From Sphingomonas jaspsi DSM 18422 (GTDB lineage: Bacteria; Pseudomonadota; Alphaproteobacteria; Sphingomonadales; Sphingomonadaceae): 64,000 nucleotides of DNA. The stretch spans positions 1,237,810 to 1,301,809 of the forward strand of contig NZ_KK073876.1 in NCBI RefSeq assembly GCF_000585415.1, written 5' to 3'. The notes below the pieces were generated by a model that saw only the letters and a program-made list of their open reading frames with translations, was not told the origin of the DNA and ran no database searches. Positions 41,739 to 50,569 of this stretch are shown here, in pieces; within the stretch, counting starts at the first letter, position 1, and every line of letters begins with the position of its first letter. Position numbers and translations under genes: made by a program.

Positions 41739-43529
41739 TCAGTATACGTCGCGCTGGTAACGGCGGTCGGCGGCGAGCGTGCGCACATAGTCTTCGGCCG
41801 CCTCGCGGCCCTTGCCTCCTTCGCGTTCGACAATGGCAATCAGCGCTTCGTTGACGTCTGGAGCCATCGCCGCGCTGTCGCCGCAGACATAAAGATGCGC
41901 GCCTTCCTCGAGCCAGGAGTAGAGGTCGCGCGACCGCTCGGCCATGCGATGCTGGACATAGGTTTTTTCACCATCGCGCGAGAAGGCGACGTCGAGCTGC
42001 GACAGCAGGCGATCGGCGAGCCACTTCTGCAGCTCGAGCTGGTACAGAAAGTCGCTGCGGAAATTGCGCTCACCGAAGAACAGCCAGTTGCGTCCCTTGG
42101 CCTCACGCACCTCGCGTTCCTGCAGGAAGGCACGGAACGGCGCGACCCCGGTGCCGGGACCGACCATGACGACCGGCACATCGTCGGCGGGCAGGCGGAA
42201 GTTGGGGTTCTCCTGGATGTAGACCGGGACTGTCTCGCCTAGCGGCAGCCGGTCGGCGATCTGGGTCGAGGCGACGCCGCCGCGCGGGCTACCATACAAT
42301 TCATAGCGGACTGGCGCGACGAGCAGATGCGCCTCGTCTCCCACAAAAGCCTGGCTCGATGCAAGCGAATAGAGCCGCGGCTGCAGCGGGCGGAGACTGG
42401 CAACAAGGCTCGCCGCATCGATCCCAGGAACCGGGAAACGCTCCACGATGTCGACGACATGATGGTCGCGCAAAAACGCGGCGCGATCGGCCAGTGCAGT
42501 CTTCAACGCCCTCAGTTCGGACGCATCGCTGAGCTCCGACCATTGATCGAGGAAACGAGGAGTGGCTGCGACGATCTCAAGCCGGTGGGCGAGCGCGTCA
42601 CCCAATGTCAGGGTCGTATCTTTGACGGCAACTTCGTCATTCGCCGAAAGGCCAGTCGCGGCGAGCAGCGCTTCAACCGCATGCGGATTGTTGGTAGGCA
42701 GTATGCCGAGCGCGTCGCCTGGCTGGTAGGCAAGGCCGGACCCGCCAAGATCGAGTTCGACATGGCGCGATTCTTTGGTGGAATGGCGGCCAACAATTGG
42801 AATATTCTCAACCACCGTTGCCGTAAACGGATTACGGCGATCATGGACCGGAGCGACCACGCGTAGCGGTGTGGCGACGCTAGCCGGCACGGTCGAGGGC
42901 GCGTCTGTCGCCAGCAGGTCGAGCACTGTCGTACGCCACGACGCCGCAGGCTCGTCATAGTCGACGTCACAGTCGATCCGATCGGCCAGCCGGTCTGCCC
43001 CCAATGCCTCAAGCCGCGCATCGATCCGCCGCCCGGCCTCGCAGAATTTCTCGTAAGTGGAATCGCCGAGCGCAAGCACGGCGAAGCGCTTCCCCTCAAG
43101 CCGAGGTGCGCGCGGCCCCTCGATCCATTCGAAGAAACCCAGCGCCGACGCGGGCGGGTCGCCCTCGCCATGAGTACTGACAACGAACAGCAGGTCGTCC
43201 TCGTCCTTCAGCTCGCGCTGCTTGTAATCGGCAAGGTCGAGTTTCCGCGCATTGAGTCCGCGACCGGCCGCTTCGTCCAGTAAGGCCGCAGCGAGCGCGC
43301 GGCTGTTGCCGGTCTCGCTGCCGGTCAGGATGGTGAGCGAACGGGCGGGGGGTGCCTGAGGCGCAGTGAGCGTGATGCCGCCGATACGCGACAGGCCATG
43401 GTCGAGCCCTGCAAAATAGCCGCTGATCCAACGCGCCTGCTGGGCACTGATCGTCGCGGCAAGCCGGTCGAGCAGCTGCCACTGATCGATGCTGAGGACG
43501 CCGTCGCGGACGGGAATTTCGGCGGTCAT
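41739..43529 (-). CDS. cysJ: Sulfite reductase flavoprotein subunit
   Basis: 596 residues in CysJ order: flavodoxin domain with ILTGSETGNSRALA (about residues 68-81), STHGEGDPPASA and LGDSTYEKFCEAG. It is followed by a connecting/FAD domain with PRLYSLASS (about residue 390) and an NADPH-binding domain with MVGPGTGVAPFRAFLQER and WLFFGERN, ending in the family's YQRDVY. It passes electrons from NADPH to CysI. Overlaps cysG by 4 bp. Confidence 0.96.
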   Translation of the reverse strand: MTAEIPVRDGVLSIDQWQLLDRLAATISAQQARWISGYFAGLDHGLSRIGGITLTAPQAPPARSLTILTGSETGNSRALAAALLDEAAGRGLNARKLDLADYKQRELKDEDDLLFVVSTHGEGDPPASALGFFEWIEGPRAPRLEGKRFAVLALGDSTYEKFCEAGRRIDARLEALGADRLADRIDCDVDYDEPAASWRTTVLDLLATDAPSTVPASVATPLRVVAPVHDRRNPFTATVVENIPIVGRHSTKESRHVELDLGGSGLAYQPGDALGILPTNNPHAVEALLAATGLSANDEVAVKDTTLTLGDALAHRLEIVAATPRFLDQWSELSDASELRALKTALADRAAFLRDHHVVDIVERFPVPGIDAASLVASLRPLQPRLYSLASSQAFVGDEAHLLVAPVRYELYGSPRGGVASTQIADRLPLGETVPVYIQENPNFRLPADDVPVVMVGPGTGVAPFRAFLQEREVREAKGRNWLFFGERNFRSDFLYQLELQKWLADRLLSQLDVAFSRDGEKTYVQHRMAERSRDLYSWLEEGAHLYVCGDSAAMAPDVNEALIAIVEREGGKGREAAEDYVRTLAADRRYQRDVY

Positions 43530-44902
43530 GACGCAAGGCCTTCTTGCTGGCTGGCGGTGGCGAGCGACGCGCGCAGATGGTGGCGCGCGACCCAGCCGAT
43601 GATGACCGTGACCGGCGCGCCGGGGGGGAAGTCGGCCATGGTCCGGTGAATGTCGCTCACCCGGGTCGCGGTTGAGGCCTCTCCGGGAAGCGTGGCCGAG
43701 GCGATGGCCACCGCTGGAGTCGAGGGATTGAGACCTGCAGCAATTGCGCGCGTAACGAACTCAGCCAACGTTTTGCGCGGCATGTACAGGACGGTGGTGG
43801 TTTCGGCATCGGCGACCGAGCGCCAGTCGATATCGGTCGGCAGCTTGCCGTCCGAGCCATGACCGGTGAGATATTGCACGCGGCGGGCATGGTCGCGCTC
43901 GGTCAGTGACAGACCAAGCGAGGCGGCGGCCCCCTGCGCCGCGGTGACTCCCGGGACGATTGCGACCGGCACGCCAGCCGCCTGGCAGGCGACGAGTTCC
44001 TCGGTCGCGCGGCCGAAGATTGACGGGTCTCCGCCTTTCAGCCGGACGACGGTTTCGCCCGCCAGCGCGAGCTCGACAATGCGACGGTTGATCTCGGATT
44101 GGCGGGTCGAGGGTCCATGACCGCTTTTGCCTACCGGCAACCGCTTCGCCTCGCGCCGTGCCAGTTCGAGGATCTCAGGGCCAACGAGTTGGTCGTAGAG
44201 AATGACCGTCGCCCGTTGCAGCGCGCGAACCGCCTTCAAGGTCAGCAGTTCGGGATCGCCCGGACCCGCACCGACCAGCGTCACCGACCCAACCTTTTGC
44301 GGAACGCCCTGCAACAGTGCGACATAGTCGTGATCGTTGGGTTCACGCTCAGGGTCAGCCCAGGCAGCGTCGGCGAAGCGGCGCCAGAAGGCCCGTCTAC
44401 GCTCGAAATCCCTGGCGTCGGTCTTGAGCCGGGCGCGCCAGCCCTTGGCCGTGGCGGCCCAGCGCGAAAGTCCGCGCGGCAGCACGCTTTCGATCTTGGC
44501 GCGGATCGACTGGCCGAGCACCGGCGCCGTGCCATCGGTCGATACCGAAATCACCACAGGGGAGCGGTTGATAATCGTTCCGAACTGGAAGTCGCTGAGG
44601 TCGTCCCGGTCGACAATCCCAACAGGCACGCCGGCTTGGCGGGATGCGGCGGCGAAACGCCGCGCTTCGGCTTCAGGCAGGTCCGCAACCGCGATCGCGG
44701 CCCCGGCGAAATCAGCACTGGTCCATTCGTCCCCGCCGCGTTCCACCAGATTGCCGCCCGCCGCGCGAAGCAATTCGGCTTTCCAACTTGCACCCGCCGA
44801 ACCGCCGACGACCAGCGCCTTGCGGCCCTTCAGCTTGAGGAACAGCGGCAAGGTAGCAAGCGCGGCGATGGGCGGCGGCGCGGAGACCGGCGTACTCATC
44901 AT
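43526..44902 (-). CDS. cysG: Siroheme synthase (bifunctional CysG)
   Basis: 458 residues. The N-terminal precorrin-2 dehydrogenase/ferrochelatase domain reads LPLFLKLKGRKALVVGG (residues 18-34); the NAD loop continues SAGASWKAELL instead of the more common GGG-VA-x-RK form. The C-terminal uroporphyrinogen-III methyltransferase domain has VTLVGAGPGDPELLTLKAVRAL (about 212-233, in parts), RLKGGDPSIFGRATEE, PGVTAAQGAAASLGLSLTER and VLYMPRK. It makes the siroheme for CysI. Overlaps cysH and cysJ by 4 bp each. Confidence 0.95.
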   Translation of the reverse strand: MMSTPVSAPPPIAALATLPLFLKLKGRKALVVGGSAGASWKAELLRAAGGNLVERGGDEWTSADFAGAAIAVADLPEAEARRFAAASRQAGVPVGIVDRDDLSDFQFGTIINRSPVVISVSTDGTAPVLGQSIRAKIESVLPRGLSRWAATAKGWRARLKTDARDFERRRAFWRRFADAAWADPEREPNDHDYVALLQGVPQKVGSVTLVGAGPGDPELLTLKAVRALQRATVILYDQLVGPEILELARREAKRLPVGKSGHGPSTRQSEINRRIVELALAGETVVRLKGGDPSIFGRATEELVACQAAGVPVAIVPGVTAAQGAAASLGLSLTERDHARRVQYLTGHGSDGKLPTDIDWRSVADAETTTVLYMPRKTLAEFVTRAIAAGLNPSTPAVAIASATLPGEASTATRVSDIHRTMADFPPGAPVTVIIGWVARHHLRASLATASQQEGLAS

Positions 44903-45672
44903 CGGTCTCCGGCCGCCGCCGGTTCACGGCGCACCACATGGAGGCCGCATTCGCGTTTCGAATCCGCTTCCCACCACCAGCGTCCGGCACGTTCCTCTTC
45001 ACCCGGCTGGATGGCGCGGGTGCAAGGCTCGCAACCGATCGACGCGAAGCCCTGAGCGTGCAGCGCATTTATCGGTACGTCATTGGCGGCACAGAAATCC
45101 TCGACCTCACGGCGTGTCCAGTCAAACAGCGGCGCGGCCTTGATGAGATCGCGGTGCGCGTCCCACTCGGCGAAGCGGGCGGAGCGGCGCGCGTGCGACT
45201 GGTCAGCGCGAAGGCCGGTGATCCATCCTTCCGCACCCGCCAAAGCCTTTTCGAGCGGCGCGACCTTGCGCGCGTGGCAGCAGGCCAGGCGCGCGCTTTT
45301 CGACCATTGAAAGCCGTTGGCGCCGAAGCGGTTGTTGAGGTCGGCTAGGTCGGCAGGCTCAGGGTGGAGCGAGCGAAAGCGAATGCCGTAGCGCTCTTCG
45401 GTTTTGGCCCAGAGCTCGTAGGTTTCGGGGAACAGCCGACCGGTGTCGATCGTAACGAACTCGACGTCGAGCCCTGCCTCGCAAATCATATGGAACAGCG
45501 CCTGACCCTCCATGCCGAAGCCGGCCGTGAATATCAGCCGTCCGGGAATGGTTTCCCGCATCGCGCGCAACCGGTCGATCGGGCTGGGTTCAATTTTGTT
45601 GAGGTAGGCAAGCCTCTCGCCGACAAGGACGGGAATGGCAGGCGTGACATCGGTGGCAAAGATGGCCGTCAT
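44899..45672 (-). CDS. cysH: APS/PAPS reductase, iron-sulfur type
   Basis: 257 residues. The P-loop-like start TAGFGMEGQALFHMI is followed by TIDTGRLFPETYEL. The cysteine pairs RLACCHARK (about residues 131-139) and IGCEPCTRAI (about 216-225) are the CC...CxxC ligands of the [4Fe-4S] cluster of assimilatory APS reductases; the catalytic Cys is in RECGLH near the C-terminus. With the cluster it probably uses APS directly, so no APS kinase would be needed (family knowledge plus inference). First gene of cysHGJI. Confidence 0.93.
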   Translation of the reverse strand: MTAIFATDVTPAIPVLVGERLAYLNKIEPSPIDRLRAMRETIPGRLIFTAGFGMEGQALFHMICEAGLDVEFVTIDTGRLFPETYELWAKTEERYGIRFRSLHPEPADLADLNNRFGANGFQWSKSARLACCHARKVAPLEKALAGAEGWITGLRADQSHARRSARFAEWDAHRDLIKAAPLFDWTRREVEDFCAANDVPINALHAQGFASIGCEPCTRAIQPGEEERAGRWWWEADSKRECGLHVVRREPAAAGDR

Positions 45673-45690
45673 TGAACCTCAAAAACCTCC

Positions 45691-45705
45691 AGATTAGAAT
45701 AATCT
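45691..45705. promoter_or_regulatory. Operator candidate AGATTA-GAA-TAATCT in cysH / lrp divergent region
   Basis: Perfect 6-bp inverted repeat with a 3-bp centre, 19 bp upstream of the cysH start. This 15-bp A/T-rich palindrome matches the size of Lrp/AsnC sites, and an Lrp-type gene is transcribed away from the same region. The rest of 45706-45885 has two further A/T-rich stretches near the lrp start. Confidence 0.45.
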
Positions 45706-45885
45706 TCCAAGCCCAGTATCTATGACCGATTGTTTGACCCTTGCTTCAAATCCGCCTCGATGCGATGGTTGGCCTCAAATCTTTAGAGGGAGCGCTTGCG
45801 TCAAGTCGGCCCCCCCAGAAAGCATGATAGACGAGGCGGTGAAGGCCAAATTTAGGAAAATATACTCAGATTTTGGAAAAGTTGA

Positions 45886-46344
45886 GTGGACCGTACCGAT
45901 CATAAAATCCTCGAAATCCTCCAGCAGGATGCGTCGCTTCCGGTCTCCGAGATCGCCGAGCGCGTGAACCTATCGCAAACGCCTTGCTGGCGCCGGATCC
46001 AGAAGATGGAAAAGGACGGCATTATCCAGCGCCGGGTCGCCATCGTCGATCCGGACAAACTGGGATTGGGACTGACCTTTTTCGTCGAGATCGAATCCCG
46101 CGATCACTCGCGCGAATGGTCTGATCAATTCATCGCGTTCACAACCGCCTTGCCGCAAGTCATGGACGTTTACCGAATGGCTGGCGACGTAGACTATTTA
46201 CTTCGCGTGGTGGTCGGATCCACTGGTGAGTTCGACAAATTCTATCAGCGTCTGATCGGGAGCGTCGCGCTAAAAAATGTCACGTCACGATTCGCCATGG
46301 AACGAATAAAAGTCTCGACCGCCTACTCTCTTTTGCACATCTGA
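45886..46344 (+). CDS. Lrp/AsnC family transcriptional regulator
   Basis: 152 residues, GTG start at 45886 (reads as MDRTDHKILEILQQDASLPVSEIAERVNLSQTPCWRRIQKMEKDGII, the Lrp helix-turn-helix with the usual TDxxIL start, given only for orientation in parts). The C-terminal RAM ligand-binding domain has LGLTFFVEIESRDHS and VYRMAGDVDYLLRVVV. It probably regulates the divergent cysHGJI operon in response to an amino acid such as cysteine (inference). Confidence 0.92.
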   Translation: MDRTDHKILEILQQDASLPVSEIAERVNLSQTPCWRRIQKMEKDGIIQRRVAIVDPDKLGLGLTFFVEIESRDHSREWSDQFIAFTTALPQVMDVYRMAGDVDYLLRVVVGSTGEFDKFYQRLIGSVALKNVTSRFAMERIKVSTAYSLLHI

Positions 46345-46606
46345 CGGCTCTTTCAGATTAACCATGTGTTGCATTATGAGGTGGAGAGGTGCGGCCGCCC
46401 CCGAGTTTACGGCCCCGAAGTCGGACCTATTTGGCCATTTCGAGACCGACTTCGGGTAGAACGCAATTGCTTGACGGCTCGACCGGCCAAGTTCCGGCTA
46501 CGGTCCTCCAGACCTTTCTACACTAGCCGGGCGATTGCGCTCTTCAATCGTCTAGCCTCGGCTTTGGGTCGATTGCGGACATAGTCATGCGAAGATCCAA
46601 CCCTCG
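46345..46606. other. Intergenic region between lrp and threonine synthase
   Basis: 262 bp with no convincing gene. Convergent gene ends on both sides; no clear terminator hairpin seen. Confidence 0.4.
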
Positions 46607-47830
46607 CTAAAGCACCGAAAGGTCGATCTCGCCATGCCGGTCGAGCACGTTCGTTGTCGGCGGCATCTGATATTTCAGCCCCGTCGCGCAATTGAACAGA
46701 ACGACCTTTTCGTAAGGCTCGACGAAACCTTCGCGCACCGCCGCGTGGTAGGCGGCCAGCGTCGCGCCGCCTTCGGGGCATAGCAATAGTCCGTCCTTGC
46801 GTGCGGCGGCATCCACCGCCTTCAGGATCGCGGGGTCGCCGACCGCCATCGCTCGGCCGCCGCTTTCCCGAACCGCCCGGAGGATTAGGAAGTCGCCGAC
46901 TGCTCGGGGCACGCGGATTCCGGCTGCGACTGTCGCCGGGTCTTCCCAGCGCTCTGCATGTTCCTTGCCCGCTTCGAAGGCGCGCACGATGGGGGCGCAG
47001 CCGGACGCTTGAACGGCGTACATTCGCGGGCGCTTCGAGCCGATCCATCCGAGTGCCTCCATCTCGTCGAACGCCTTCCACATGCCGATCAGGCCGGTGC
47101 CGCCGCCGGTCGGATAGAAAATCGCGTCGGGTAGCTCCCACCCTAACTGGGCCGCGAGTTCGAAGCCCATCGTTTTCTTCCCCTCGATCCGATAGGGCTC
47201 TTTCAGCGTCGAGAAATCGAACCAGCGGCCCTCTGCGGCGCCCCTTCCGATGATCGCGCCGCAATCGTCTATCTGGCCGTTGACCCGCCACACCCGCGCG
47301 CCCTGCGCGGCGATTTCCCGGACGTTCACTTCCGGCGTTTCCTCGGGGCACAGGATCACCGTTTCGATCCCGCACCGCGAGGCATAGGCGGCGAGCGCGG
47401 CGCCGGCATTGCCGTTGGTGGGCATGCCGATCCGCTCAACGCCGAGCTCGCGGGCCATCGACACCGCCATCACCAGCCCGCGCGCCTTGAACGATCCGGT
47501 TGGAAGCCTGCCCTCGTCCTTGATCAGCACATTGGTACCGCCCGAGCGGGGGATAAGGACCAGCGGCGTTTCGATCTCGCCGAGCGATACGATGCTTTCA
47601 GTGCGGCGCACCGGCAGCATCTCGCGCCAGCGCCACATGTCTGTTGGCCGCGTCTCGATCAATTCACGCGACACGCAAGCCCGGATTGCATCGAGATCGT
47701 AGCGGACGAGCAGCGGACGGCCGACGCGGGACAACCCCTGCAACCGATCCGCCTCGAACCGCTCCCCCGTCATCGAACATTCGAGATGCGTGACGTAGGT
47801 CCGCCGATCAGCACGAAGATTTTCGTTCAT
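46607..47830 (-). CDS. thrC: Threonine synthase (PLP fold type II)
   Basis: 407 residues. It opens with a region carrying CSMTGERFEADRLQGLSRVGRPLLVRYDL, the zinc-ribbon-like head of the short threonine synthases (only one Cys is left in it). The PLP lysine is in KDEGRLPTGSFKARG (about residue 118), NAGAALAAYA binds the substrate phosphate, and the PLP phosphate loop is YPTGGGTGLIG. It converts O-phosphohomoserine to threonine. A related PLP lyase is possible, but the order fits ThrC. No neighbours of the threonine pathway are nearby. Confidence 0.82.
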   Translation of the reverse strand: MNENLRADRRTYVTHLECSMTGERFEADRLQGLSRVGRPLLVRYDLDAIRACVSRELIETRPTDMWRWREMLPVRRTESIVSLGEIETPLVLIPRSGGTNVLIKDEGRLPTGSFKARGLVMAVSMARELGVERIGMPTNGNAGAALAAYASRCGIETVILCPEETPEVNVREIAAQGARVWRVNGQIDDCGAIIGRGAAEGRWFDFSTLKEPYRIEGKKTMGFELAAQLGWELPDAIFYPTGGGTGLIGMWKAFDEMEALGWIGSKRPRMYAVQASGCAPIVRAFEAGKEHAERWEDPATVAAGIRVPRAVGDFLILRAVRESGGRAMAVGDPAILKAVDAAARKDGLLLCPEGGATLAAYHAAVREGFVEPYEKVVLFNCATGLKYQMPPTTNVLDRHGEIDLSVL

Positions 47831-48122
47831 GAGGTCGGTGTAGGGGGAAGGGCGTGGCGGTCAATGACTGCTACGTTTGGGGGGGCGGACATTCGTTAGA
47901 TGCCGAAGCTATAAACGCGGTCACAGAATCAATTTCAGAGGCGGAGGTCGGGCACCAGGACGCGCTACCGTGGCGGGAAGGGTTCGTCGGCCAGACCGGA
48001 CCGCTGGACAAAGCTAACGACCGCGGCGACGGCATCAACCACATTTACCGCATCTGCCTTCAGTTTCACCGCGAAGTGCTGGCGAAGGTGAAGCGACAAT
48101 GGGGGCAGGTTTCTTGACGCGG
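47831..48122. other. Intergenic region with low-quality ORFs
   Basis: 292 bp. Two overlapping ORFs on opposite strands (87 and 62 codons) exist but neither has a ribosome-binding site or a recognised domain, so I do not call them genes. A GCGGACATTCGTT sequence at 47886-47898 resembles the dispersed repeat. Confidence 0.4.
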
Positions 48123-48308
48123 TCAGCCTGCTCTTTCTGCCATGGCGCGGCAAAGGGCGGACCAGCGAAACGCGTCGGCCGCCTTCTCGAAATCTTCTTC
48201 CGCGATCGCTTCCTCGTTGAATAGCTCGGCTAGCGTTTCCCAGATCGGCGGGACGTTTTCGGCTTCGGTAGGGGAAGGATCAGAACGCCGTTTTACAAAC
48301 ATACTCAT
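48123..48308 (-). CDS. Small unknown protein
   Basis: 61 residues. The sequence MSMFVKRRSDPSPTEAENV is followed by an acidic helical part PPIWETLAELFNEEAIAEEDF and AADAFRWSALCRAMAERAG. Composition looks coding, but no family is recognised and there are no related neighbours. Confidence 0.45.
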   Translation of the reverse strand: MSMFVKRRSDPSPTEAENVPPIWETLAELFNEEAIAEEDFEKAADAFRWSALCRAMAERAG

Positions 48309-48455
48309 TCAGACCGGATCGGTGACCGTCCGGCACAGGTCCAGCGGCCTTCCACGAAAGGTCCGTTGATCGGGACGAACGGCCGTTGGTCGGATCTTGC
48401 GGGGTTTGGTCGCAAAGGAGTTGGAACTCGCCCCAGCATAAATACTTACGGCCGC

Positions 48456-48578
48456 ATGATTGGACCAAACTCGCCTCGCGAGCGTGCTGCCAAGCAGTGC
48501 CGATGGATCGTCACGGCCATGGTTGGCGTCGGCCTGGCGCTAATGCTGGGCCTGCTCGCGGTAGAATATTATCGATAA
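48456..48578 (+). CDS. Very small single-span membrane protein
   Basis: 40 residues: a basic head MIGPNSPRERAAKQCRW followed by one hydrophobic helix IVTAMVGVGLALMLGLLAVEYY. It ends two codons after the helix, and a strong hairpin (48582-48616) starts 3 bp after the stop, which supports a real transcription unit. Start codon not certain; a longer frame opens at 48366. Confidence 0.42.
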   Translation: MIGPNSPRERAAKQCRWIVTAMVGVGLALMLGLLAVEYYR

Positions 48579-48581
48579 GCG

Positions 48582-48616
48582 AAAGGGCTGGCGGCAGGGT
48601 ACTGCGTTGGCCCTTT
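48582..48616. terminator. Hairpin AAAGGGC...GCCCTTT after the small membrane protein
   Basis: 7-bp perfect stem with additional G-T pairs, loop of about 21 nt, no long T-run. Similar AAAGGG/CCCTTT hairpins occur at 49617-49651 and a GGGGCCGA/TCGGCCCC one at 58522-58550. Confidence 0.45.
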
Positions 48617-48734
48617 GATCGAGAGCGATGAAGTGTCGCGGATTGGCGAGCGAACTGCAACCGTTTGAAGTGCTGGCATGACGGGATTGGTCCGCAAAGC
48701 AAGTTGAAGCTTAGGAGAAGGCCAGAATTGGCCG

Positions 48735-48926
48735 CTAACTGGCTTGGTGTGTCTTTCCGGCTTCGAGAATAAGCTGAATCTCACGGTTACGAGCCTTGCG
48801 TTCGTAATCGAGCGCAAGTTCTTCTAACTCTGCTTTTTTTAAGGCTATCGGCTCTACCGCCGCCATGTTCCTTGCCACTGCGGCTAGCTGCCGAAATTGC
48901 TCGACCTGCAACATACGCAATCTCAC
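48735..48926 (-). CDS. Small helical protein, member A of a paralogous family
   Basis: 63 residues: MRLRMLQVEQFRQLAAVARN, then MAAVEPIALKKAELEELALDYERKAR and a short charged tail. The pattern (helix with R/K-x-L-A, turn with a small residue and P, then L-x-x-L-A-x-x-Y-x-x-x-A) recurs in the proteins at 49810-49995 and 60948-61112. Such two-helix proteins are common as uncharacterised genes in sphingomonads and rhizobia (from memory). Function unknown. Confidence 0.62.
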   Translation of the reverse strand: MRLRMLQVEQFRQLAAVARNMAAVEPIALKKAELEELALDYERKARNREIQLILEAGKTHQAS

Positions 48927-49809
48927 TCAACTGGCTTCGGCAAATGTGTTGTAGGCTTAATGGATGAACATAGCAAAAATGTGAAAGGCCTAGCGACGGG
49001 GACTTTCGCAGCTGTTACATAGGGGGTATCGTCCGCCTCACCCTTTGCTTCCCCGAGGTTTGCCAAGGGCTACGTCCGAAACGTCGGCGGATGGCCACCA
49101 TATCATATCGCTAAACGGAGCCAAGTGCTCACCGTGCGGGACTGGTACGCGAAGCAGTGTTCAGTGCTAACGAAATGCTCATGACGGTATCGAAAAGTTG
49201 GGAACACGCGCGGGTCGGGTTTCTGCTCCCCCCACAGTGTGACAGCAGGGAATGCCAAAAGGGCGAGGCGCCGTTTTCGATGTCTATCGTTTTGATATGC
49301 CGGGGTGGTAATTGTTTACGTCGAGCGATTTATAGCAGGTGTGCCGCGAATTTTTTTGCCAAGCTGCGGTTGAGCGAGAAAATGCCGCACTGAAGCAAGC
49401 AGCATCAGCGCGGCTTATGTCTCATGAAGGGAAGGCGTAAACAATCAGCCGACTCGGCTGCGGTATTTTAGGGATATGCTGATCGGTGGTAATCAGCCAG
49501 AGCCGCACAATCGACATCCCGCCAAAGATATGCGCCGAATTGTCCAAGGCCTCCACATTGCCTAATTCAGGGGCTGCCCGGATGCTTAGCACTGTTTGGA
49601 AACGCATCAGGAATGCGAAAGGGCCGGCCACAGGGGTGAACCGACCCTTTCATCGGGGGTAACCGCATTGTTCAAGAACTCAGCGGATAGCTAGAGTGTA
49701 TCAGGTGATGAAAAGAGCTTAAATAGTCCATCGCTCAACTAGACCTGTTCGGGCACCCGTTCGACATCGGATACCTGACCTTCCAGCCCGACTCTTAACA
49801 GAAAGGCGC
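48927..49809. other. 883-bp region without convincing genes; one strong hairpin
   Basis: Short ORFs at 49157-49393 (plus) and 49422-49631 (minus) have no start signals, biased composition or domain and were rejected. The hairpin GAAAGGGCCGG (49617-49627) / CCGACCCTTTC (49641-49651) has an 11-bp stem with one mismatch and could be a terminator or structured RNA. Confidence 0.45.
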
Positions 49810-49995
49810 TTAATCACGTGACTTTCTCTCAGCCGATAGCTTGGCCAGCTCCAGCGCTTCAATTCGACGTAGAGCCTGAGCGTCGTAGTGGTCTGCAAGC
49901 TCGATTAGTTTCTGGCGGTCTGCGGGGTCGATCGTCGTTCCTGCGACATTCCGAGTGATTTTCGCCAGCTTTCGCCAATGCTCTACGCGATCCAT
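49810..49995 (-). CDS. Small helical protein, member B of the paralogous family
   Basis: 61 residues: MDRVEHWRKLAKITRNVAG, the turn TTIDPADRQKL and second helix IELADHYDAQALRRIEALEL. Aligns by eye with members A (48735) and C (60948): first helix with W/C-R-x-L-A, D-P in the turn, L-x-x-x-A-D/E in helix two. No partner gene nearby. Confidence 0.65.
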   Translation of the reverse strand: MDRVEHWRKLAKITRNVAGTTIDPADRQKLIELADHYDAQALRRIEALELAKLSAERKSRD

Positions 49996-50240
49996 GTCAT
50001 ACCGAGATTTGACCTAGAGTTGCCTGCCAAATTCACCAGGAATGACGTCAAATCAAGTGCCTTGATAGTCCTACAAGCAGCGATCGAGGTCGAAATGTGA
50101 GTTGGCGGCGAAACTCGCCGAGATGATATGGGACGGTCATTCAGAACATGACGGCGAAGGTCCGATCTAGGTCGAAAGCGAACATCGTGCTCAAGTGTTG
50201 AGGCTCGGTAGCGCTTGACTGTTCGCCCTGACGGCCGGAC

Positions 50241-50561
50241 TTATCCGGGCAACAAAACCTGTCGACATTGGTAGGGAGCTTCCCTTGTCAGACCGGTCCA
50301 AATGGCTTCGCTACCCTTCGTCCTCAATCGGTAACCGCCGCTTTGATACGACAAACCAGACGCCGACGGCTCTTGTTTGAGCCTGATTGCTCGGCTTCCG
50401 TCCACGGATACCCACGCCTCGGAGCCTCTGTAGTCGACCCTCAGCGACTTTGGTGGCTGGCATTCATAGAAGACGCTGGTCCCGGGCCCGTCCACAGGCG
50501 CGCAGCCAAGTGCCGCGCCAAGGATAACGGCGCCCACGCCCCGCCACACGAATTTGACCAT
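50241..50561 (-). CDS. MliC-family lysozyme inhibitor-like lipoprotein
   Basis: 106 residues from ATG 50561: MVKFVWRGVGAVILGAALGCAP gives a signal peptide and lipobox (ALGC). The mature part FYECQPPKSLRVDYRGSEAWVSVDG followed by LKQEPSASGLSYQSGGYRLRTKGSEAIW fits the MliC domain (Y-x-C, then S-A-S-G-x-x-Y and a K-G-x-x-A motif), a periplasmic inhibitor of C-type lysozyme anchored in the outer membrane. A second Cys in YQCRQ would form the disulfide. Followed upstream by the crystallin-like gene in the same direction, so probably co-transcribed. Confidence 0.78.
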   Translation of the reverse strand: MVKFVWRGVGAVILGAALGCAPVDGPGTSVFYECQPPKSLRVDYRGSEAWVSVDGSRAIRLKQEPSASGLSYQSGGYRLRTKGSEAIWTGLTREAPYQCRQVLLPG

Positions 50562-50569
50562 TACAAACC

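Noticed and set aside
47854..48153. Overlapping 87-codon (plus) and 62-codon (minus) ORFs after threonine synthase
   Set aside because: Neither has start signals or recognisable features; cannot choose between them.
49157..49631. Two small ORFs (78 codons plus, 69 codons minus)
   Set aside because: No ribosome-binding site, no conserved pattern and unbiased composition.
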